A DNA stretch of 64,000 nucleotides from Xylanimonas oleitrophica (lineage in GTDB: Bacteria; Actinomycetota; Actinomycetes; Actinomycetales; Cellulomonadaceae). A program made the translations under genes and the position numbers. The notes beneath the pieces were generated by a model that worked only from the letters and a program-made list of their open reading frames with translations, ran no database searches and was not told the origin of the DNA. Location of the stretch: assembly GCF_003244315.1 (NCBI RefSeq), contig NZ_QKWH01000001.1, positions 682,001 through 746,000 on the forward strand, in the 5' to 3' direction. This document shows, in pieces, positions 46,828 through 55,901 of the stretch (within the stretch, counting starts at the first letter, position 1; every line of letters starts with the position of its first letter).

Positions 46828-46853
46828 GTGGAGGGTTGTGGAGTAGCGTGGAG
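46828..46853 (+). promoter_or_regulatory. Probable MraZ binding repeats at the division-cluster promoter
   Basis: GTGGAG occurs three times at exact 10-bp steps (46828, 46838, 46848), with a fourth copy at 46796. MraZ binds direct repeats of this periodicity upstream of its own gene. The candidate -10 box TAGCGT (46844-46849) lies inside the array, so bound MraZ would block transcription. Confidence 0.75.
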
Positions 46854-46884
46854 CGTGCGGGAGCGCGGAGGGGAGGTGCGGGCC

Positions 46885-47352
46885 GTGGCAGGTATCGAGC
46901 CGTTCGTCGGCACGGGCCTCCTGCTGGGCACGTACACCCCGAAGCTCGACGAGAAGGGCCGGCTGATCCTCCCCGCGAAGTTCCGGTCCCGCCTCGCACC
47001 CGGGCTCGTCATGACGCGAGGGCAGGAGCGTTGCCTCTTCCTTCTGCCGATGGACGAGTTCTCCCGCATGTACGAGCAGGTCCGGCAGGCTCCCGTGACC
47101 TCCCGTCAGGCGCGCGACTACCTGCGCGTGTTCCTGTCGGGGGCGAGCGACGAGGTGCCGGACAAGCAGGGCAGGGTCTCCATCCCGGCCCCGCTGCGCG
47201 AGTACGCCGGTCTCGACCGGGACGTCGCCGTGATCGGTGCCGGCACCCGCGTCGAGGTCTGGGACAGGGCGGCCTGGGAGGCCTACCTGGCCGAGCAGGA
47301 GTCCGCGTACTCCGAGACGGCCGAGCAGATCTTCCCCGACCTGCAGTTCTGA
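46885..47352 (+). CDS. mraZ: Transcriptional regulator MraZ
   Basis: 155-aa regulator of the division and cell-wall cluster, built of two AbrB-like repeats: [20 protein letters not shown] (about 16-35) and [19 protein letters not shown] (about 91-109), each with the DxKGR-type core. It forms rings and binds repeats at its own promoter. The GTG at 46885 has GGGGAGG upstream at normal spacing. An in-frame GTG at 46855 lies 5 nt after TAGCGT and could be a leaderless start adding ten residues. Confidence 0.93.
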   Translation: MAGIEPFVGTGLLLGTYTPKLDEKGRLILPAKFRSRLAPGLVMTRGQERCLFLLPMDEFSRMYEQVRQAPVTSRQARDYLRVFLSGASDEVPDKQGRVSIPAPLREYAGLDRDVAVIGAGTRVEVWDRAAWEAYLAEQESAYSETAEQIFPDLQF

Positions 47353-47385
47353 CCCGCACGACAACCGCACAGCGACCACCCGCAC

Positions 47386-47479
47386 CGAGGCCCCGCCCCG
47401 CGAGGCCTCCTCCCGCGAAGGTCTGGCGTACTTCCCCGACGCCAGAACGCGGAGGGAGACCTGGCCGGACGGGGCCTCG
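47386..47479 (+). ncRNA. mraW RNA motif candidate in the mraZ-rsmH gap
   Basis: Three stacked stems form one long hairpin: 10 bp (47386-47395 with 47470-47479), 11 bp with one mismatch (47407-47417 with 47448-47458), and 8 bp (47422-47429 with 47439-47446). The loop reads ACTTCCCCG. The mraW motif, described from actinobacteria upstream of mraW (now rsmH), has a CUUCCCC terminal loop as I recall it. Its place 112 nt before the rsmH ATG fits a cis-regulatory RNA. Confidence 0.7.
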
Positions 47480-47591
47480 CCGAACCCGGACCACGGCGTC
47501 CGGGCGGCAGACCGACGACCAGCCGGCACGACCAGCCGCAGCACCGGACAGCAGCACCAGGACCGCAGGACCAGAGAGGAAGGAGGAGCAC

Positions 47592-48677
47592 ATGACGGAG
47601 GACGCCCGCCCCGACGAGGACGGCACGCGCGAGCCCACCGTGCCCGCGCGCGCCGCGGCCGACCGGCACCTGCCCGTGCTCCTCCAGCGCTGCGTCGACC
47701 TGCTCGCCCCCGCGCTCGCCGAGCCGGGCAGCGTGCTGGTCGACTGCACCCTCGGCATGGGCGGGCACACGGAGGCCGTCCTCGAGCAGGTGCCCACCGC
47801 CCGCGTCGTCGGGATCGACCGGGACCCTCAGGCGCTGCGGCTGGCCTCGGAGCGGCTCGCACGGTTCGGCGACCGCTTCACCCCCGTGCACGCCGTGTAC
47901 GACGAGATCGGGGACGTCGTGGCCGGCCTGGGTCTCGACGCCGTGCAGGGCGTCCTGATGGACCTGGGCGTCAGCTCCTTGCAGCTCGACGAGGCGGACC
48001 GCGGCTTCGCGTACGCGCAGGACGCGCCTCTCGACATGCGCATGGACCAGACGCGCGGCCTGACGGCGGCAGACGTCCTCAACACCTACGACGAGCGCGA
48101 GCTGACCCGCATCCTGCGCGAGTACGGCGAGGAGCGGTTCGCCCAGCGGGTGGCTCGCGCCCTCGTCCGGCGTCGCGAGGAGAAGCCCTGGGAGCGCACG
48201 GGCGAGCTCGCCGACCTCGTGCGCTCGGCGATCCCGGCCGCCACGCGCAAGACGGGCGGCAACCCGTCCAAGCGCACCTTCCAGGCGCTGCGGATCGAGG
48301 TCAACGGCGAGCTGGAGGTCCTCGAGCGGGCCGTCCCCGCGGCGATCGAGGCGCTGGCCGTGGGTGGGCGGATCGTCGTCGAGTCCTACCACTCGCTGGA
48401 GGACCGCATCGTCAAGCGAGCCATCGCGCGCGGGACGGCGTCGTCGGCACCGGCGGGCCTGCCCGTCGAGCCCGAGACGCACCGCCCCTACCTCGAGCCC
48501 CTCACCCGGGGCGCCGAGGAGGCCGACGAGGCCGAGCTCGAGCGCAACCCCCGGGCTGCCTCGGTCCGCCTGCGCGCCGCGGCCCGCCTGCGGCCCACCC
48601 CTGAACACCTGCGGACGCACGCCACGACGTCGTCCCGCGCCACCCGTACGACCCGAAGCAAGGAGGAGCGTCGATGA
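47592..48677 (+). CDS. rsmH: 16S rRNA (cytosine-1402-N4)-methyltransferase
   Basis: 361-aa enzyme, formerly MraW. After a 24-residue acidic head come [17 protein letters not shown], the SAM site [56 protein letters not shown]-type blocks and [12 protein letters not shown]. The ATG at 47592 has AGGAGGAG upstream. A long structured leader precedes it, so its expression may be set apart from mraZ. Its stop overlaps ftsL (ATGA). Confidence 0.95.
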   Translation: MTEDARPDEDGTREPTVPARAAADRHLPVLLQRCVDLLAPALAEPGSVLVDCTLGMGGHTEAVLEQVPTARVVGIDRDPQALRLASERLARFGDRFTPVHAVYDEIGDVVAGLGLDAVQGVLMDLGVSSLQLDEADRGFAYAQDAPLDMRMDQTRGLTAADVLNTYDERELTRILREYGEERFAQRVARALVRRREEKPWERTGELADLVRSAIPAATRKTGGNPSKRTFQALRIEVNGELEVLERAVPAAIEALAVGGRIVVESYHSLEDRIVKRAIARGTASSAPAGLPVEPETHRPYLEPLTRGAEEADEAELERNPRAASVRLRAAARLRPTPEHLRTHATTSSRATRTTRSKEERR

Positions 48678-49117
48678 GCGCACTGCGAGCCCCGGCGGTC
48701 GCCCCCGCCCGGCGCAACGTCCCCGCGCCGCGCCGCGCACCGCTGACCGCCCTGCCCGGAGGCCGTGCCGACGGCGGCCGCCGGTTCGACGCCGTCCGGG
48801 CGCCGCTCCAGGCGCGCTCGGGCGTGCCGTTCCTGATCGTGTGCGCGACCGTGCTCGTCACGGCGCTGCTCGCGGCCCTGGTCCTCAACACCACGATGGC
48901 GCGCGGCTCCTACGACCTGGCCCGTCTGCAGCGCGAGGTGAACCAGGCGAGCCAGGACGTGCAGACCAAGCAGGCGGAGCTCAGCGCGGCCCAGAACACG
49001 CTCGACCAGAGGGCCCGCCAGATGGGCATGGTCCCCGCCGACAACCCGGACATGCTCGACGTCTCCGGCGCGACGGTGCCGGCACCCGGCACGGCGGGGC
49101 AGGGAGCGGGGGAGTGA
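48674..49117 (+). CDS. ftsL: Septum protein FtsL-like
   Basis: 147-aa bitopic protein. A cytoplasmic tail rich in Arg, Pro and Ala (1-50), one transmembrane helix (about 53-71) and an outer coiled coil (about 77-116, [29 protein letters not shown]) match FtsL. Sequence identity in this family is low, so the call rests on layout and on its place between rsmH and ftsI. It should form the FtsQLB complex; the partner FtsB is encoded elsewhere. Both neighbours overlap it by 4 nt. Confidence 0.85.
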   Translation: MSALRAPAVAPARRNVPAPRRAPLTALPGGRADGGRRFDAVRAPLQARSGVPFLIVCATVLVTALLAALVLNTTMARGSYDLARLQREVNQASQDVQTKQAELSAAQNTLDQRARQMGMVPADNPDMLDVSGATVPAPGTAGQGAGE

Positions 49118-51534
49118 CCCGGCGCGAGGCTCCCGCGACACGCGCGGCCGCCTCGCGTCCTGCGCGGGAGGCGGCACCGCAGAATCGTCGGGTGAGCACC
49201 TCCGCCGCCTCGGGCGGCCAGCCCGCGCCCCGCTCCGGCGGCCGACGCCGGCCGGCCGCCGGAGCGACGGCAGACACGACGCGGCGGACCGACCCTGGGC
49301 CCGGCGCGCGCCAGCAGGCGCGCGAGCCGGGCTCGCGGCGTCCCACCACCGAGGCACGGGCGGCCCGTGCCTCGGGCGGGCGCTCGTCCGCCCGTCCCGC
49401 GACGTCCGGCAGTGCGGCATCTGGTCGGACGGCATCTGGTCGGGCGGCGTCCGGCACGACGGCGCCGGGCCGGGCGAGCAGCGGCAGGAAGACGTCCGGC
49501 AAGGCAGCGGTGAGCAAGGCGGCGGGCAGGTCTGCGACGGTTGACGGAGCGTCCCGCAAGACGGCCAGCAGGGCGGGCTCGGGCAGGGCGGGCTCGGGCA
49601 GGGCGGGCTCGGGCAAGGCGGCTTCCCGCAGGACGGCCTCCCCCAAGGTGGCCTCGCGCCGGAAGGCTTCGGGCACGGGGGGCTCGCGCACGAGCGCCGT
49701 CCGCCAGGCCGTCTCCCGCTCAGGCGGGATCGGCGGGGGCGTCGTGCGCCGCCGCCAGGGTCCGCCGCAGCCGCCCGGCCCCCCGGCGTCGCCGGAGCGG
49801 CGGCAGCGCTGGCTGCTCGTGATCGCGACTCTCGTCGTCGTCGTGTTCGTGGCCCGGCTGGTGCAGGTGCAGGTCTTCGAGGGACCGGCGCTGGCGGCCA
49901 CGGCGCTCGAGAACCGGATGGCCACGGTGGTGGTGCCCGCGCACCGCGGGCAGATCACCGACCGCGACGGGGTGGTGCTCGCCACCTCGGTGGACCGTTA
50001 CACGGTCGCCGCCGACCAGCAGGCGATCCAGACGTTCCGCGGCGGCAGCCGGGTGGACGCCGAGGGCGAGCCGGTGGAGGACGGGGCGCTGGGCGTGGCC
50101 CAGCTGCTGGCACCGATCCTGGGCACCACCAAGGCCGAGCTGGCCGCGCAGCTCAACGGGGACCGGCGGTACGTCGTCCTGGCGCGCAACGTGGAGCCCG
50201 AGACGCAGCGCAAGATCCGCGAGCTGCGGCTGCAGGCGTACGTGCCGATGGAGCTGACGTCCAAGCGCACCTACCCGTCGGGGACGGTCGCCGGCCCGCT
50301 GGTGGGGTTCGTGGACGCCGACCAGGTGGGTCAGGGCGGCATCGAGCGCGCCTACGACGACGTGCTGGCGGGCAAGGCCGGAGTGGACCGCTACGAGCGC
50401 TCGCGCGACGGGGTCCGTATCCCCGGCGGGGCCGAGGACTCGACGCCGGCGCAGCCGGGCGGGGACGTGGTGCTCACCATCGACCACGACATCCAGTGGA
50501 AGGCCGAGGACTCGATCGACGAGGCCGTGGCCCGGACCGGGGCGTCCTACGGCATCGTCGTGGTGGAGGACCTGCGCACGGGCGAGCTGATGGCCATCGC
50601 GGACTCGGGCGACGTCGACCCGAACGACCGCACCAGCGCCAACGTGGCCAAGGGGTCACGTGCGGTGCAGGACACGTTCGAGCCCGGCTCGACGGGCAAG
50701 GTGATCACGATGGCGGCTGCGCTGGAGACGGGCGCCTGGCAGCCGGACAGCCAGTTCACGGTGCCCGACAGGTTCACCACGCCGAACGGGCAGACGTTCC
50801 GGGACTCGCACGACCACCCGGTCCAGCAGCTGACCCTGGCCGGGATCCTGGCGCACTCGTCGAACTCGGGCACCGTGCAGGTGGCGGAGAAGATCCCCCC
50901 GCAGGTGCAGTACGACTACCTGAAGAAGTTCGGGCTGGGGGAGAGCACGGGCCTGGACCTGCCGGGCGAGTCGCGCGGCACGGTGCACCCGGTGGACCGC
51001 TGGGACGCCCGCACCCGGTACGCGGTGACGTTCGGGCAGGCGCTGACGGTCAACGCGATGCAGGCCACGAGCGTGTTCTCCACGATCGGCAACGGCGGTG
51101 TGCGCCTGCAACCGACGCTGCTCAAGGGCACGCGGACCGCTGACGGCGAGCTGGAGCCGGTCGAGCGCCCGGAGGGCACGCGCGTCGTCTCGGAGGAGAC
51201 GGCCGCGTCGCTGCTGCACATGATGGAGGAGGTCACCAGCGAGGAGGGCACCGCCGTGGGCGCGCAGGTGCCCGGGTACCGGGTCGCCGGCAAGACGGGC
51301 ACGGCCCAGATCTTCGAGGGCGGCGGTGTGACGTACATGGCGTCGTTCATCGGCGTGGCGCCGGCGGACGACCCGCGGTTCACGGTCTCGGTCTTCCTCA
51401 AGAGCCCCAAGACGTCGATCTTCGGTGGGGTCGTGGCGGCGCCGGTCTTCCGCGACGTCATGGGCTTCGCCCTCCAGAAGGAGGGGGTGCCCCCGAGCAG
51501 CCCGGCGGGCGAGCCCCTGCCGCTGGAGTGGTGA
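49114..51534 (+). CDS. ftsI: Septal transpeptidase FtsI (PBP3) with long basic N-terminal tail
   Basis: 806-aa class B penicillin-binding protein that cross-links septal peptidoglycan. Penicillin-binding motifs are Ser526-x-x-Lys (STGK), Ser582-Ser583-Asn584 and Lys727-Thr-Gly. One transmembrane helix spans about 233-250. Before it lies a cytoplasmic tail of about 230 residues rich in Ala, Ser, Arg, Lys and Gly with near-repeats such as ASGRTASGRAASG and three GSGRA units. Most FtsI tails are under 60 residues. The GTG at 49114 is set by the overlap with ftsL; a GTG at 49192 would still leave a tail of about 200 residues. Confidence 0.93.
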   Translation: MTRREAPATRAAASRPAREAAPQNRRVSTSAASGGQPAPRSGGRRRPAAGATADTTRRTDPGPGARQQAREPGSRRPTTEARAARASGGRSSARPATSGSAASGRTASGRAASGTTAPGRASSGRKTSGKAAVSKAAGRSATVDGASRKTASRAGSGRAGSGRAGSGKAASRRTASPKVASRRKASGTGGSRTSAVRQAVSRSGGIGGGVVRRRQGPPQPPGPPASPERRQRWLLVIATLVVVVFVARLVQVQVFEGPALAATALENRMATVVVPAHRGQITDRDGVVLATSVDRYTVAADQQAIQTFRGGSRVDAEGEPVEDGALGVAQLLAPILGTTKAELAAQLNGDRRYVVLARNVEPETQRKIRELRLQAYVPMELTSKRTYPSGTVAGPLVGFVDADQVGQGGIERAYDDVLAGKAGVDRYERSRDGVRIPGGAEDSTPAQPGGDVVLTIDHDIQWKAEDSIDEAVARTGASYGIVVVEDLRTGELMAIADSGDVDPNDRTSANVAKGSRAVQDTFEPGSTGKVITMAAALETGAWQPDSQFTVPDRFTTPNGQTFRDSHDHPVQQLTLAGILAHSSNSGTVQVAEKIPPQVQYDYLKKFGLGESTGLDLPGESRGTVHPVDRWDARTRYAVTFGQALTVNAMQATSVFSTIGNGGVRLQPTLLKGTRTADGELEPVERPEGTRVVSEETAASLLHMMEEVTSEEGTAVGAQVPGYRVAGKTGTAQIFEGGGVTYMASFIGVAPADDPRFTVSVFLKSPKTSIFGGVVAAPVFRDVMGFALQKEGVPPSSPAGEPLPLEW

Positions 51535-51564
51535 GCGACCGGCGGGAGGGTCGGTCTCACCCGC

Positions 51565-51577
51565 TAGGGTCTACCTC
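51565..51577 (+). promoter_or_regulatory. -10 box of a leaderless murE promoter
   Basis: TAGGGT at 51565-51570 lies 7 nt before the murE GTG. The 43-nt gap after ftsI has no ribosome site for murE. Confidence 0.5.
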
Positions 51578-53260
51578 GTGACAACCCCGCTCGACCGCAT
51601 CCGACCCGCGGGCGCCACGCCCCGCAAGGTGCGGGACCTGGCCCTGACGTTCGGGCTCGAGACGGCCGGGCCGGCCGCGCAGGGCGAGGGCTCCTCGCCG
51701 CTCGAGACCGTGACCGTCTCCTCCGTGGCCTCCGACAACCGTCTGGTGACCGACGGCGACCTGTTCGTGGCGCTCCCGGGCGCGCACGCCCACGGGGCGC
51801 GCTTCGCCGCCGACGCCGTGGCGCGCGGCGCGCGGGCCGTGCTGACGGACGCCGAGGGGGCCGCGCTGCTGGCGGACGGGTCCGCCGTGCCGCCCGGTGC
51901 CGGCGTGCCGGTGCTGGTCGCCCCCGACCCGCGCGCGGTGCTGGGGCCGGTGGCCGCGTGGGTCTACGGCAGCCCGGCCGAGCACCTGATGACGTTCGGC
52001 GTCACGGGCACGAACGGCAAGACCACCACGACCTACCAGCTGGACCACCTGCTGCGCGCCCTGGGCTGGCGCAGCGGCCTCATCGGCACGGTCGAGATGC
52101 GCTCGGGCGACCGGGTGCTGCCCTCGCGCCTGACGACGCCGGAGGCCGCCGATCTCCAGGCGCTCCTGGCGGCCATGCGCGAGGACGAGGTCCGCACGCT
52201 GGCGATGGAGGTCTCCTCCCACGCGCTCGCGCTCCACCGCGTCGACGGCGTGCAGTTCGGCGTCGCGGGCTTCACGAACCTCAGCCAGGACCACCTGGAC
52301 TTCCACGGCGACCTGCAGGCGTACTTCGAGACGAAGGCGCTGCTGTTCACGCCGGAGCACTCGCGTCGCGGCGTCGTCGTGGTGGACGACGCGTGGGGCG
52401 AGCGGATGGCGGCGTCCGCGCAGGTGCCGGTGGCCACGGTGCGCACGGTGCCGGGCGGGGCCGAGGCCGACTGGGTGGTGACACAGGTCGCGCCGCACGG
52501 CACGGGCTCGGCGTTCACGCTGACGCACCGTGACGGGCGCACGCTGCGCACCTCGACCTCGCTGCCGGGGGCGTTCAACGTCGCCAACGCCGCGCTCGCC
52601 GTGGTGATGGTGCTCGAGGGCGGCGCGCACGTGCAGGACGTCGCCGAGGCGCTCGACGCCGTGGGCGGGCTGGCCGCGGTCGTGCCCGGGCGGATGGAGG
52701 TCGTCGGGGCCGGTGACGCGCGCTCGCCGCGCGTCGTGGTGGACTTCGCCCACAACACGGAGGCGCTCGAGCTCGCGCTGGCGGCGCTGCGCCCGACGAC
52801 GGACGGCCGGCTCGTGGTCGTGTTCGGCGCGACGGGCGACCGCGACAAGGGCAAGCGGCCGGCGATGGGCGCGGCGGCCGTGGCCGGGGCCGACGTCGTG
52901 CTGGTCACCGACGACGACCCGCACGGAGAGGACCCGGCCGTCGTCCGGGCCGCGGTGCTGGCCGGCGCGCAGGCCGCGAGGGCGGCGGCGGCCGAGAGCG
53001 GCCGCACCGTGGAAGTCGTCGAGGTCGCCCCGCGCTCCGAGGCGATCAGGCGAGCCGTCCGCGAGGCGTCACCGGGCGACACGGTGCTCGTCGCGGGCCG
53101 CGGGCACGAGACGATCCAGGACGTGGCGGGGGTCGACGTCGAGCTCGACGACCGCGTCGAGGCGCGGCGCGCGCTGGCCGACGCCGACGCGGGCGCAGGA
53201 CCGGGCGCCCCCGCCGCCACCACCGAGAACACGACCACCGAAGGGACCACCACCGCATGA
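51578..53260 (+). CDS. murE: UDP-MurNAc-tripeptide synthetase MurE, probably L-Lys or L-Orn adding
   Basis: 560-aa ligase that adds the third amino acid to UDP-MurNAc-L-Ala-D-Glu. The ATP site is GVTGTNGKTTTTYQL, with SSHALALHRVDG and FTNLSQDHLDFHG following. The specificity motif, DNPR in diaminopimelate-adding enzymes, reads DDPH (446-449) here, so the Arg that holds the second carboxylate of DAP is missing. This agrees with the L-Lys or L-Orn walls of many Micrococcales. The Thr/Ala-rich end overlaps murF (ATGA). Confidence 0.93.
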   Translation: MTTPLDRIRPAGATPRKVRDLALTFGLETAGPAAQGEGSSPLETVTVSSVASDNRLVTDGDLFVALPGAHAHGARFAADAVARGARAVLTDAEGAALLADGSAVPPGAGVPVLVAPDPRAVLGPVAAWVYGSPAEHLMTFGVTGTNGKTTTTYQLDHLLRALGWRSGLIGTVEMRSGDRVLPSRLTTPEAADLQALLAAMREDEVRTLAMEVSSHALALHRVDGVQFGVAGFTNLSQDHLDFHGDLQAYFETKALLFTPEHSRRGVVVVDDAWGERMAASAQVPVATVRTVPGGAEADWVVTQVAPHGTGSAFTLTHRDGRTLRTSTSLPGAFNVANAALAVVMVLEGGAHVQDVAEALDAVGGLAAVVPGRMEVVGAGDARSPRVVVDFAHNTEALELALAALRPTTDGRLVVVFGATGDRDKGKRPAMGAAAVAGADVVLVTDDDPHGEDPAVVRAAVLAGAQAARAAAAESGRTVEVVEVAPRSEAIRRAVREASPGDTVLVAGRGHETIQDVAGVDVELDDRVEARRALADADAGAGPGAPAATTENTTTEGTTTA

Positions 53261-54822
53261 TCGAGCTGACCGCAACCGAGGTCGCCCAGGCGACGGGGGG
53301 ACGGCTCGCCGCCGACCCCGGGGTGCGGGTCGGCGGGCCGGTGGTCGTCGACTCCCGCCTCGTCGAGCCGGGTGCGCTGTTCGTGGCCCTGCCGGGCGAG
53401 CGCGTCGACGGGCACGACTTCGCGGCCGCCGCCGTCGAGGCGGGTGCCGCGCTGGTGCTCGCGTCCCGCGAGGTCGGCACCCCCGAGACCCCTGTGCCGA
53501 CCGTCGTCGTCGAGGACGTGCAGGCGGCCCTCGGCGACCTTGCCCGGTTCGTGCTGGAGCGCGCTCGTGCGGCCAACCCGGGGCTGCGGGTCCTGGCGGT
53601 GACGGGGTCGGTGGGCAAGACCACCACCAAGGACCTGCTCGGCCAGCTCCTGGCGGGGCACGAGGGCGACGGCGAGGCGGTGGTCCCCACCGGCTCGTTC
53701 AACAACGAGGTGGGCCTGCCGCTGACGGTGCTGCGGGTGACGCCGCAGACGCGCACGCTGGTCCTCGAGATGGGTGCGGACCACGTGGGCAACATCGCCT
53801 ACCTGACGAGCGTCGCGCCGCCGCAGGTGGGCGCCGTGCTCGCTGTCGGGCAGGCGCACCTGGGCCACTTCGGCAGCGTCGAGGCGATCGCCGAGGCGAA
53901 GTCCGAGATGGTCACGGGGCTGCGCCCCGGCGGGGTGGCGGTCCTCAACGCCGACGACCTGCGGGTGGCCGCGATGGCTGCGAAGGCGACCGACGCGGGC
54001 AACCGCGTGGTCACGTTCGGGACCATCCCGGCCGCCGACGTGCGCGCCGAGGACGTGACGATCGACGTGGCGGGGCGTGCCTCGTTCACGCTGCGCGTGC
54101 GCGGCTCGGTGCTGGCCGCCGGCGAGACTGCCGAGGACGTGCGCGTGCCCGTGTCGCTGCGCCTGGTGGGCGAGCACCACGTGACCAACGCGCTGGCCGC
54201 GGCGACGTCGGCGATCCTCGTGGGGCTCGACCCTGCGGTCGCGGCGCAGCGGCTGGCCGCCGCCACGCCGGTGAGCCCGCACCGGATGGCGGTCACGGAG
54301 CGGCCCGACGGGATCACCGTCGTCGACGACTCCTACAACGCCAACCCGGACTCGATGCGCGCAGCGCTGCGCTCGCTCGCCGTCATGGCGGGCCGCACGC
54401 GGCGCTCGGTGGCGGTGCTGGGCGAGATGCGCGAGCTGGGCGAGTCGGCCCGTGTCGCCCACGACGCGATCGGGCGGCTCGTGGTGCGTCTGAACGTCAA
54501 GCTGCTCGTCGTGGTCGGAGACGGCGCGTACCACATCCACGAGGGGGCCATGCAGGAGGGCTCCTGGGGCGAGGAGAGCGTGTTCGTGCCCGACGTCGAG
54601 GCTGCGCGCGAGGTCCTGGCCGAGCAGCTGCGCCCCGGGGACGTCGTCCTCGTCAAGGCGTCCAACGGCTCGGGCCTGTGGCGCCTGGGAGACGAGCTCG
54701 CCGCCGGTGAGCTGGGCGGCGCGGCCGCCGCCGGTGAGCTGGGCGGCGCGGCCGCCGCCGGTGAGCTGGGCGGCGCGGCCGCCGCCGGCGAGGGCACGGC
54801 CACCACGGAGGGTGCGCGGTGA
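53257..54822 (+). CDS. murF: UDP-MurNAc-tripeptide-D-alanyl-D-alanine ligase
   Basis: 521-aa ligase that completes the UDP-MurNAc-pentapeptide. [18 protein letters not shown] marks the N-terminal domain, [13 protein letters not shown] is the ATP site, and [15 protein letters not shown] lies in the C-terminal domain. The last 40 residues are three exact nine-residue repeats (AAGELGGAA) and a Thr-rich end, outside the conserved fold. The ATG at 53257 overlaps murE; the stop overlaps mraY (GTGA). Confidence 0.95.
   Translation: MIELTATEVAQATGGRLAADPGVRVGGPVVVDSRLVEPGALFVALPGERVDGHDFAAAAVEAGAALVLASREVGTPETPVPTVVVEDVQAALGDLARFVLERARAANPGLRVLAVTGSVGKTTTKDLLGQLLAGHEGDGEAVVPTGSFNNEVGLPLTVLRVTPQTRTLVLEMGADHVGNIAYLTSVAPPQVGAVLAVGQAHLGHFGSVEAIAEAKSEMVTGLRPGGVAVLNADDLRVAAMAAKATDAGNRVVTFGTIPAADVRAEDVTIDVAGRASFTLRVRGSVLAAGETAEDVRVPVSLRLVGEHHVTNALAAATSAILVGLDPAVAAQRLAAATPVSPHRMAVTERPDGITVVDDSYNANPDSMRAALRSLAVMAGRTRRSVAVLGEMRELGESARVAHDAIGRLVVRLNVKLLVVVGDGAYHIHEGAMQEGSWGEESVFVPDVEAAREVLAEQLRPGDVVLVKASNGSGLWRLGDELAAGELGGAAAAGELGGAAAAGELGGAAAAGEGTATTEGAR
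54700..54792 (+). repeat. 27-bp tandem repeats at the murF 3' end
   Basis: Three exact 27-bp copies (54700-54726, 54727-54753, 54754-54780) and a 12-bp partial copy encode AAGELGGAA three times. The frame is kept, so copy number can vary without breaking the gene. Confidence 0.9.
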
Positions 54823-55901
54823 TCGCCATCCTCGTCGCCTCGGGCGTCTCGCTGGTCGTGGCGCTCTTCGGCACGCCGCTGTTCATCCGGTTCCTCGTGC
54901 ACCGCAACTATGGTCAGTTCGTGCGCCAGGACGGCCCGACGGCGCACTTCACCAAGCGCGGCACGCCCACGATGGGCGGGGTCGTCATCATCGGGGCCGC
55001 CGTGGTGGGCTTCGCCGCCTCCATGCTGGTGGCCGAGCGGCTGCCCAGCGCCTCGGCGCTGCTGGCGCTGTACCTCATGGTGGGTCTCGGCGTCGTCGGG
55101 TTCCTCGACGACTTCACCAAGATCCGCAAGCAGCGGTCGCTGGGGCTGACCCCGCGCGCCAAGATCATCGGGCAGGGCTTCGTCGGCATCACCTTCTCGG
55201 TGCTGGCGCTGCAGTTCCCCAACCGCAACGCCCGCACCCCGGCCTCGACGTCGATCTCGTTCCTGCGGGACACGAACCTGGACCTGGCGTTCGCGGGGGC
55301 GACGGTCGGCCTGATCCTCTTCGTCATCTGGGCGAACTTCCTCATCACCGCATGGTCCAACGCCGTCAACCTGACCGACGGTCTCGACGGCCTGGCCACG
55401 GGTGTGTCCATCGCGGTGTTCGGCGCGTACGTCCTCGTGGGCATCTGGCAGCTCAACCAGTCCTGCCAGCGCCTGGCCGTGGCGGGTCCCCGGTGCTACG
55501 AGGTGCGCGACCCGCAGGACCTCGCGATCGTCTCGGCGGCCATCGCGGGCGCGCTGATCGGGTTCCTGTGGTGGAACGCCAGCCCCGCCAAGATCTTCAT
55601 GGGCGACACGGGCTCGCTCGCGCTCGGCGGCGCCGTGGCGGCGCTGTCGATCCTGTCCCGCACGGAGATCCTGGCCGCGATCATCGGCGGCATGTTCGTC
55701 ATCATCGTGATGAGCGACGTCATCCAGATCGGCTTCTTCAAGATGACCCGGCGCCGGGTGTTCAAGATGGCACCGCTGCACCACCACTTCGAGCTGTCCG
55801 GCTGGGGCGAGGTCACGATCGTGATCCGCTTCTGGCTCATCGCGGGGCTGTTCGCCGCGCTCGGCATGGGCATCTTCTACGCCGAGTGGGTGGTGTCGTA
55901 G
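54819..55901 (+). CDS. mraY: Phospho-MurNAc-pentapeptide transferase
   Basis: 360-aa membrane enzyme that moves phospho-MurNAc-pentapeptide onto undecaprenyl phosphate to give lipid I. It has about ten helices. Signature segments are the substrate motif [16 protein letters not shown] (acidic pair), [10 protein letters not shown] (Mg site) and the His motif [12 protein letters not shown]. The GTG at 54819 overlaps murF; GGAGG precedes it. The stop shares one base with the murD start (TAGTG). Confidence 0.96.
   Translation: MIAILVASGVSLVVALFGTPLFIRFLVHRNYGQFVRQDGPTAHFTKRGTPTMGGVVIIGAAVVGFAASMLVAERLPSASALLALYLMVGLGVVGFLDDFTKIRKQRSLGLTPRAKIIGQGFVGITFSVLALQFPNRNARTPASTSISFLRDTNLDLAFAGATVGLILFVIWANFLITAWSNAVNLTDGLDGLATGVSIAVFGAYVLVGIWQLNQSCQRLAVAGPRCYEVRDPQDLAIVSAAIAGALIGFLWWNASPAKIFMGDTGSLALGGAVAALSILSRTEILAAIIGGMFVIIVMSDVIQIGFFKMTRRRVFKMAPLHHHFELSGWGEVTIVIRFWLIAGLFAALGMGIFYAEWVVS

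Noticed and set aside
52033-54540. 835-aa minus-strand frame opposite murE/murF
   Set aside because: Shadow frame with His/Arg/Pro-rich composition and no family motifs.
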